Shown here: positions 7,525-12,180 of the stretch, one piece after another | Numbering within the stretch: position 1 is the stretch's first letter | Layout of the letters: every line of letters starts with the position of its first letter | Origin: an uncultured cyanobacterium | GTDB lineage: Bacteria; Cyanobacteriota; Cyanobacteriia; CACIAM-69d | NCBI GenBank assembly: GCA_937894105.1 | Contig: CALCTI010000626.1 | Coordinates: 1 to 12,180, forward strand | Direction: 5' to 3' | Length of the DNA: 12,180 nt | Notes under the pieces: model-generated | Told to the model about the DNA's origin: nothing | The model's database searches: none | Seen by the model: the letters and a program-made list of their open reading frames with translations, nothing else | Program-made: the position numbers and the translations under genes

Positions 7525-7571
7525 TTCTATATGAATTATTACAACATATAGAAATAATTGCAAACATATAT
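7525..7571. promoter_or_regulatory. Overlapping AT-rich dyads upstream of small gene copy 1
   Basis: TTCTATATG (7525-7533) and CATATAGAA (7545-7553) are perfect inverted repeats 11 bp apart. AATTATT (7534-7540) and AATAATT (7553-7559) form a second, overlapping dyad. AACATATA is also repeated directly at 7543-7550 and 7564-7571, 21 bp apart, which is close to two helical turns. This arrangement suits an operator or promoter region for the 7194 gene, or a bidirectional control region shared with the candidate ORF at 7608. No regulator can be named. Confidence 0.5.
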
Positions 7572-7607
7572 TCAGGAAATGATCGCCTTTTTGCGGAGAT
7601 CTAGAAA

Positions 7608-7733
7608 ATGGAGGGCGCGTTCGGAGCCCCTGATCAATTCTTTAGCGCCGATGAACTTGTCCCGGCGATCGCCTCACATGCAATCACCGTAGCAACATCA
7701 CCCTACCTCTGTGGCGGAGAGTCGTTTGGGTGA
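7608..7733 (+). CDS. Candidate 41-residue small protein (unproven)
   Basis: An ATG at 7608 opens a 41-codon frame ending in TGA at 7731-7733. GGAG at 7595-7598 is a good Shine-Dalgarno at 9 bp, and a terminator-like hairpin starts 13 bp after the stop. Together these look like a compact transcription unit. The peptide begins MEGAFGAPDQFF and ends YLCGGESFG; it has one Cys, is weakly acidic and has no clear membrane segment. It matches no family I know. A HIP1 site lies inside the frame (reading PAIAS), which carries no coding information by itself. It may be a chance frame. Confidence 0.3.
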   Translation: MEGAFGAPDQFFSADELVPAIASHAITVATSPYLCGGESFG

Positions 7734-7746
7734 AACCCAGCAAAAA

Positions 7747-7801
7747 TGCCCACTGTGGAAGGCGCTACTGAAACGCAATGACCACAATGGGCAAATTTTT
7801 T
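7747..7801. terminator. Hairpin with T tails on both strands (probable bidirectional terminator)
   Basis: TGCCCACTGTGG (7747-7758) pairs with CCACAATGGGCA (7782-7793) with one mismatch over 12 bp. On the plus strand AA and then T6 (7796-7801) follow. On the minus strand the stem is followed by T5 (complement of 7742-7746). This is the expected form of a bidirectional intrinsic terminator. On the plus strand it could end a transcript carrying the ORF at 7608; on the minus strand it could end or attenuate read-through from the 8031 gene. Confidence 0.65.
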
Positions 7802-7889
7802 AGCCAAGCTTATAAAGCAGGCTTTACACAATGGTGTCCCAATTTCCGTCGAGATTTAAATAGGGTAATGGGACGCGGTCGTCCCCCGA

Positions 7890-8030
7890 GGGGCTGTCAT
7901 CACTTAAATTTCCAAATTAAGATCCGTAAGGGTTTCAATCCCCAGCATTTTTATTTCTGAGGGGCGTGTATTCTCCGCTGGGTAATGCTTTTGGGTAAGG
8001 CTTTTTGGAACTTAATTAATGACACGCGCC
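7890..8030. repeat. Repeat element, copy A (abuts stop of small gene copy 2)
   Basis: It shares with 8505-8625 the starting block GGGGCTGTCATC, a nearby AAATTTC, the block GCGTGTA(T/C)TC, and then CTG.GTAA.GCTT.TGG and TTAAT.ATGACA, in the same order and at nearly the same spacing (about 80 against 77 bp between the first and third blocks). It ends exactly at the stop codon of the 8031 gene. It contains GTTTCAATCCCC, which resembles part of a CRISPR repeat, but in one copy only. Confidence 0.6.
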
Positions 8031-8234
8031 CTAGTCAAAGCTGAGCCAGCCACGTTTCACGGCATGCACCATACGGTCAATTGCCATGTGGTCATCGTGG
8101 GTTAAACCGCCGCACAATAATGCGGACTGAATTTCCTTACGGTTGTTACTGGTAACCTTTCCCGAATCCCATACTTCTGAGAAAACGCTGGCTACATCGG
8201 CATCAACAGCGGGAAGTTTAAATTGAGGGGACAT
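8031..8234 (-). CDS. Small conserved hypothetical protein, copy 2 of a tandem pair
   Basis: The 67-residue product is a paralogue of the product encoded at 7194-7403. Its core runs from VDADVASVFSEVW through NRKEIQSALL, then AIDRMVHAVKRGW at the C-terminus. It is predicted to be helical and soluble, with no transmembrane segment or catalytic motif. The ATG at 8232-8234 is chosen over the longer ATG at 8331-8333 because AGGA stands 9 bp before it and because the similarity to copy 1 begins there. It lies downstream of carB in the same direction, but 391 bp away with strong dyads between, so it probably has its own promoter. Function unknown. Two diverged tandem copies suggest retention for separate or dosage-related roles, which is inference. 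Confidence 0.78.
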   Translation of the reverse strand: MSPQFKLPAVDADVASVFSEVWDSGKVTSNNRKEIQSALLCGGLTHDDHMAIDRMVHAVKRGWLSFD

Positions 8235-8371
8235 ATTATCGAATCCTAGTAAACTGCAGTTTTGTCTTAAAGCAGGCTCTGGGTTGAGCCGAGTCTTTGC
8301 TCGTGATTCTGTAGAAACAGGAAGTGCGAGCAACTTTGGCAGTCACAAGCTGTCGCTTAATTCCACATTTC

Positions 8372-8443
8372 TATAGTCGCAGCCGCAAGATTGCGATCGC
8401 GTATATTTTTTGTTCGCGATCAAGAAAACTGTGTACGACTATA
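8372..8443. repeat. 72-bp nested inverted repeat upstream of small gene copy 2
   Basis: The outer arms TATAGTCG (8372-8379) and CGACTATA (8436-8443) are perfect complements. The inner arms GATCGCG (8395-8401) and CGCGATC (8415-8421) are also perfect, with a 13-nt T-rich loop. The inner left arm overlaps a HIP1 octamer (8393-8400). The shape suits an RNA hairpin in the leader of the small gene or a dimeric protein-binding site. Both readings are inference. Confidence 0.55.
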
Positions 8444-8504
8444 CGATTTTCAGGGAAACCTTAAATCTTGCTTCAGACAGTCCCTGTAAAGTGCGATTCG
8501 TCTG

Positions 8505-8625
8505 GGGGCTGTCATCCACTAAATTTCAAGCTCAATAGCTGCCAGGGGTAGCCCCTAGTATTTCCATCTAGAAGAGCGTGTACTCCCCACTGCGTAAAGC
8601 TTCTGGAGTTTAATGATGACATGAT
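8505..8625. repeat. Repeat element, copy B (abuts stop of carB)
   Basis: This is the counterpart of 7890-8030 and ends directly at the carB stop codon. It contains a small hairpin AGGGG-TAG-CCCCT (8544-8556). Conservation is strongest at the two ends and weak in the middle, as expected for a diverged duplicate or for an element whose ends matter. On the minus strand it would be the first sequence transcribed after carB. Confidence 0.6.
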
Positions 8626-11600
8626 CTAAACAAAATCTTGGATCGCCTTGACGGTAAAGTCCTCTGAACGTAAAGCCCGAATTGCCGCCACCGTTGCCTT
8701 GGCTCCTGCGATGGTGGTTACGGTTGGCACTTTGTAGTCCAGGGCGGTGCGGCGAATTTGTTGGTCATCGTATTGGGCCACTTCGCCTACGGGGGTGTTG
8801 ATAACCAACTGCACCTGGTCGTTAACGATCGCATCCACAATATGGGGGCGCCCTTCGTGAACCTTCAACACTGTTTCCACTTGATCTAGTCCCGCTTGGT
8901 GGAGCGATCGCCAGGTACCCGCCGTGGCAATCACCCGGAACCCTAGATCTAGAAATTCCTCGACGACGGGGATAACAGCGCCTTTATCGCGATCATTCAT
9001 GGACACAAACACGGTGCCTTCCAGGGGCAACTCCTGACCCGCTCCTAGCTCAGCCTTCGCAAAAGCAGTGCCAAAGCTAGCGTCAATGCCCATCACCTCG
9101 CCCGTTGATCGCATCTCAGGTCCCAGCAGGGTGTCGGTGCCAGCAAATTTATTAAAGGGTAGGACCGCTTCTTTTAGGGCAATGTGCTTGGGAATCACTT
9201 CCTCGGTGTAGCGGAGCTGGGACAAGGACCGCCCAGACATCACCTGCACTGCCATTTTTGCCAGGGGTACTCCGATCGCTTTGGACACAAAGGGTACGGT
9301 GCGCGAGGCGCGCGGGTTCGCTTCCAGGATGTACACCTGGGGTTCCTTAGTTTCCGGATCAGTCACCACCGCAAATTGGATATTCATAAGCCCGATAACC
9401 TTAAGGGCTTTGGCTAGGGCGATCGTCCATTCTCGAATGGTGGTTAGGGCTGGCTCGGAGAGGGAGAAAGGAGGTAGGGAGCAGGCTGAATCGCCGGAGT
9501 GAATTCCCGCCTGTTCAATGTGCTCCATAATGCCGCCGATGGTGACATTGCCGTCCTTGTCGGCGATCGCATCCACATCCACCTCAATGGCATTCACCAA
9601 ATACTTATCAATCAAAATGGGATGGTCCGGTTCCACCTGCACCGCGTAGGTCATGTAGCGGTCCAGCTCCGAGTCAGAGTACACAATTTCCATAGCACGA
9701 CCGCCGAGCACATAGCTGGGGCGCACCACCACCGGATAGCTAATTCTCTGGGCAATTTTCACCGCTTCACTATTGCTGCGGGCAATGCCGTTGGGGGGCT
9801 GCTTAATATCCAACATTCGCAGGATCTTTTCAAACCGCTCCCGGTCCTCAGCGGCGTCAATGGAATCAGGGCTCGTCCCCCAAATTTGCGTCGGCAAATC
9901 AGCGTTGGCTGCCAGCACTTCCTGGAGAGGCACTGCCAACTTCAACGGCGTTTGTCCCCCAAACTGCACCACCACCCCTTCCGGTTGCTCCGCTTCAATG
10001 ATGTTCAGCACGTCTTCTTTGGTCAGGGGCTCGAAGTATAGGCGATCGCTCGTGTCATAGTCCGTGGAAACGGTCTCCGGGTTGGAATTCACCATAATAG
10101 TTTCGTAGCCGTTGTCCTGCATGGCAAAGGAGGCGTGGCAGCAGCAGTAGTCAAATTCAATCCCCTGCCCAATTCGGTTAGGACCGCCGCCCAAAATCAT
10201 CACCTTCGGCTTATCGGACGGAATTCGCTCCGACTCTGGCGGCACCCGTTCCACCCCATCGCCGGTGACTCGCATGGATCCCGTTTCGTAGGCGGAATAG
10301 TAGTACGGCGTGTAGGCTTCAAATTCGGCGGCGCAGGTGTCCACGGTTTTGTACACAGGAATGACGCCCAGGGATTTGCGGTAGGCACGCACCTCGTCCT
10401 CGGTGGTTTTGGTAGCGTAGGCAATTTGGCGATCGCTAAAGCCCTGCTGCTTAATTCCCATCATCTTGGACGCATCCAAGTCCTCGAGGGGCGTCACCTT
10501 CAGCATATTCTCCGACTCCACCAGCCCCATTAGCTGATGAAGAAACCAGGGATCGATCGCCGTTAGCTCATAGATTTCCTCCACCGCCATTCCCATTTTC
10601 AAAGCGTGGCGCAAGGTAAAAACCCGGTCCGGGCTAGGGTTGCGCAAGCCAGAACGAATTTGGCTCAGGCTGGGCAGGGTTTCGGATTTGTCACAGCCCC
10701 AGCCCGCTCGACCAGTTTCCAGCGATCGCAATGCCTTTTGAAACGACTCTTGGAAAGTGCGCCCGATCGCCATCGCCTCCCCTACCGACTTCATTTGCGT
10801 CGTTAAGGTGCTGGAGCTGTTGGGGAATTTTTCGAAGGCGAATCGGGGAATCTTGGTGACCACATAGTCAATGGTGGGCTCGAAAGATGCCGGGGTTTTC
10901 TGGGTAATGTCGTTAGAAATTTCATCCAGGGTATAGCCCACCGCCAGCTTTGCGGCGAACTTGGCGATGGGAAAACCGGTGGCTTTCGATGCCAGTGCTG
11001 AGCTGCGGGACACTCGCGGGTTCATCTCGATCACAATCATGTCGCCGGTGTCGGGATTCACCGAAAACTGAATGTTAGACCCACCCGTTTCCACGCCGAT
11101 TTCGCGAATAATCTTAATCGACGCATCCCGCAGCCGCTGATATTCCTTGTCGGTCAAAGTCTGGGCCGGAGCCACGGTAATGGAGTCACCCGTGTGGACA
11201 CCCATGGGGTCAAAGTTTTCAATGGAGCAAATGATCACCACGTTGTCCGCCAGGTCGCGCATCACCTCCAGCTCATACTCCTTCCATCCCAGTAGAGACG
11301 GCTCAATCAAAATTTGGGACACCGGGCTTGCATCGATGCCCGACGAACAAATTTCCTCAAATTCTCGCTGGTTATAGGCAATACCGCCGCCGGTGCCCCC
11401 CATGGTGAACGCCGGGCGAATAATCAGGGGATAGCCCCCAATTTCTTTGGCGATTTCTCGCGCGTCTTCCAATGAATTCGCCAGCCCCGACGGACATACG
11501 CCCCCGCCGATGCGCTCCATGGCTTCTTTAAAGAGCTTACGATCCTCTGCCATTTCGATCGCCGGCAACTTCGCCCCAATCAGCTCCACGCCATACTTTG

Positions 11601-11925
11601 CCAGCGCCCCATTTTTCGCCAGATCCACCGCAATATTTAGGGCCGTTTGTCCCCCCATGGTGGGCAATAGGGCATCGGGGCGCTCCTTTTGAATAATCTT
11701 TTCGACCGTATCCGGCGTCAGGGGCTCAATGTAGGTGCGATCCGCCGTATCCGGGTCCGTCATAATTGTCGCCGGGTTGGAATTCACCAACACCACTTCG
11801 TACCCCTCTGATCGCAACGCCTTACACGCCTGGGTACCGGAATAATCAAACTCACAGGCTTGCCCGATGATGATGGGACCGGAACCAAGTAGGAGAATCT
11901 TTTGGATATCGTTACGGCGGGGCAT
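8626..11925 (-). CDS. carB: Carbamoyl-phosphate synthase large subunit (CarB)
   Basis: With the small glutaminase subunit CarA, this cytosolic enzyme makes carbamoyl phosphate from bicarbonate, ammonia from glutamine, and two ATP, feeding pyrimidine and arginine synthesis. The 1099 residues show the duplicated ATP-grasp design. The first half (1 to about 402) has ILLLGSGPIIIGQACEFDYSG at 10-30, the glycine loop GGTGGGIAYN at 176-185 and EMNPRVSRSSALASKATG at 300-317. An oligomerisation region follows (about 403-550). The second half (about 573-940) has GGGPNRIGQGIEFDYC, VRPSYVLGGRAM at 734-745 and EANPRASRTVPFVSKA at 868-883. The MGS-like allosteric domain (about 965-1099) has IATAGT at 999-1004 and VINTP at 1041-1045. 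It is slightly longer than the 1073-residue E. coli enzyme, partly through a longer linker near 549-572. The start ATG 11923-11925 gives the canonical MPRRNDIQKILLLGSGP beginning. carA is not adjacent, which is usual in cyanobacteria. Confidence 0.98.
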   Translation of the reverse strand: MPRRNDIQKILLLGSGPIIIGQACEFDYSGTQACKALRSEGYEVVLVNSNPATIMTDPDTADRTYIEPLTPDTVEKIIQKERPDALLPTMGGQTALNIAVDLAKNGALAKYGVELIGAKLPAIEMAEDRKLFKEAMERIGGGVCPSGLANSLEDAREIAKEIGGYPLIIRPAFTMGGTGGGIAYNQREFEEICSSGIDASPVSQILIEPSLLGWKEYELEVMRDLADNVVIICSIENFDPMGVHTGDSITVAPAQTLTDKEYQRLRDASIKIIREIGVETGGSNIQFSVNPDTGDMIVIEMNPRVSRSSALASKATGFPIAKFAAKLAVGYTLDEISNDITQKTPASFEPTIDYVVTKIPRFAFEKFPNSSSTLTTQMKSVGEAMAIGRTFQESFQKALRSLETGRAGWGCDKSETLPSLSQIRSGLRNPSPDRVFTLRHALKMGMAVEEIYELTAIDPWFLHQLMGLVESENMLKVTPLEDLDASKMMGIKQQGFSDRQIAYATKTTEDEVRAYRKSLGVIPVYKTVDTCAAEFEAYTPYYYSAYETGSMRVTGDGVERVPPESERIPSDKPKVMILGGGPNRIGQGIEFDYCCCHASFAMQDNGYETIMVNSNPETVSTDYDTSDRLYFEPLTKEDVLNIIEAEQPEGVVVQFGGQTPLKLAVPLQEVLAANADLPTQIWGTSPDSIDAAEDRERFEKILRMLDIKQPPNGIARSNSEAVKIAQRISYPVVVRPSYVLGGRAMEIVYSDSELDRYMTYAVQVEPDHPILIDKYLVNAIEVDVDAIADKDGNVTIGGIMEHIEQAGIHSGDSACSLPPFSLSEPALTTIREWTIALAKALKVIGLMNIQFAVVTDPETKEPQVYILEANPRASRTVPFVSKAIGVPLAKMAVQVMSGRSLSQLRYTEEVIPKHIALKEAVLPFNKFAGTDTLLGPEMRSTGEVMGIDASFGTAFAKAELGAGQELPLEGTVFVSMNDRDKGAVIPVVEEFLDLGFRVIATAGTWRSLHQAGLDQVETVLKVHEGRPHIVDAIVNDQVQLVINTPVGEVAQYDDQQIRRTALDYKVPTVTTIAGAKATVAAIRALRSEDFTVKAIQDFV

Positions 11926-12180
11926 AGATTTTGCGAACCCTAACGCTGGGTATTAAAAGTGATCGGCGTAAACGATTTATTAGGCAGCCATCAAACTTTT
12001 TTAGCGCCCAAAAACCCCAATCATTTTGCCACACTCTTCCAATGGGTTAAGACTGCGATCGCCCATTCCCCAGCACCAGCGAGCATATGTCAGAGACTCA
12101 TCACCGCAGATTTCACGTCCTTGCCCCAAATGAAAAGCTCTCACCCCTTAAATCAAGCGTCCACAAACGCCGCCGATACT
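11926..12180. other. carB upstream region, running to window edge
   Basis: This region presumably holds the carB promoter, but no clear -10/-35 pair or Shine-Dalgarno is seen before the ATG. A 6-bp inverted repeat AATGGG (12041-12046) / CCCATT (12062-12067) encloses a HIP1 octamer. On the plus strand an ATG at 12087-12089 opens a frame that stays open to the window edge (31 codons, Arg- and His-rich). It could be the start of a divergent gene, but it has no good Shine-Dalgarno and the evidence is too short to call it. Confidence 0.4.

Larger units (their letters stand above)
7524..8030. other. Intergenic region between the two small paralogous genes
   Basis: This 507-bp gap is rich in structure but has no firm gene. 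From left to right it contains overlapping AT-rich dyads (7525-7559), a possible 41-codon plus-strand ORF (7608-7733), a hairpin with T tails (7747-7801), an inverted repeat GTCCCA (7836-7841) / TGGGAC (7869-7874) overlapping a tight GC hairpin GGGACG-CGGT-CGTCCC (7870-7885), and the repeat element at 7890-8030. The plus-strand frame at 7778-7960 runs across the last of these structures and is not considered a gene. Confidence 0.6.
8235..8625. other. Intergenic region between carB 3' end and small gene copy 2
   Basis: This 391-bp gap contains the nested inverted repeat 8372-8443 and the repeat element 8505-8625. The frame of the small gene stays open up to ATG 8331-8333, but that extension has no counterpart in copy 1. 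TATAGT- and TATAGA-like hexamers on the minus strand fall inside the arms of the nested repeat and could be -10 boxes, without a convincing -35. Confidence 0.5.

Noticed and set aside
7932..7943. GTTTCAATCCCC, like part of a cyanobacterial CRISPR repeat
   Set aside because: Only one copy is present. The related element at 8505-8625 lacks it, there is no repeat-spacer periodicity, and no cas gene lies nearby.
7778..7960. 60-codon plus-strand ORF in the 7524-8030 gap
   Set aside because: It starts inside a terminator-like hairpin, runs through a GC hairpin and the repeat element, and has no Shine-Dalgarno.
9499..10533. Long plus-strand ORFs (180 and 132 codons) antisense to carB
   Set aside because: They are His/Arg-rich shadow frames of a fully conserved CarB coding region.

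Overview
The window is cyanobacterial chromosome. The palindrome GCGATCGC (HIP1, a hallmark of many cyanobacterial genomes) occurs about 25 times by eye in 12.2 kb, in genes and in some intergenic gaps. The recognisable proteins (FolE, CarB, CobD and a DICT-GAF histidine kinase) also read as cyanobacterial. I cannot name the genus. No rRNA, tRNA, transposase, phage gene or CRISPR array was seen.

Layout, left to right. (1) 1-560, minus: folE, GTP cyclohydrolase I, cut by the window edge at its C-terminus. (2) 561-1063: a gap with a perfect dyad at 756-779. (3) 1064-2824, minus: a sodium:solute symporter. (4) 2825-3098: a divergent intergenic region with a 10-bp GGGGGGATCC/GGATCCCCCC inverted repeat. 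(5) 3099-3542 and 3580-4683, plus: a small unrecognised membrane protein, then a CobD-type threonine-phosphate decarboxylase 37 bp downstream, probably one operon. (6) 4864-7071, plus: a DICT-GAF-HisKA-HATPase sensor kinase with no response regulator beside it, closed by a good intrinsic terminator at 7143-7185. (7) 7194-8625, minus: two small paralogous proteins of about 70 residues. Each is preceded in its reading direction by a related 120-140 bp intergenic element, and the gaps hold several inverted repeats, a terminator and a possible plus-strand micro-ORF. (8) 8626-11925, minus: carB, the large subunit of carbamoyl-phosphate synthase. (9) 11926-12180: the carB upstream region, which runs to the window edge.

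Most of the window is housekeeping metabolism: pterin/folate entry (folE), pyrimidine and arginine entry (carB), the cobalamin side chain (cobD), solute uptake and signalling. These genes do not form one pathway. The part least explained by known families is the accessory-like stretch 7194-8625. It looks like a diverged tandem duplication of [intergenic element + small helical protein], inserted or grown between carB and the kinase gene. I see no clear evidence of a complete novel multi-gene system.
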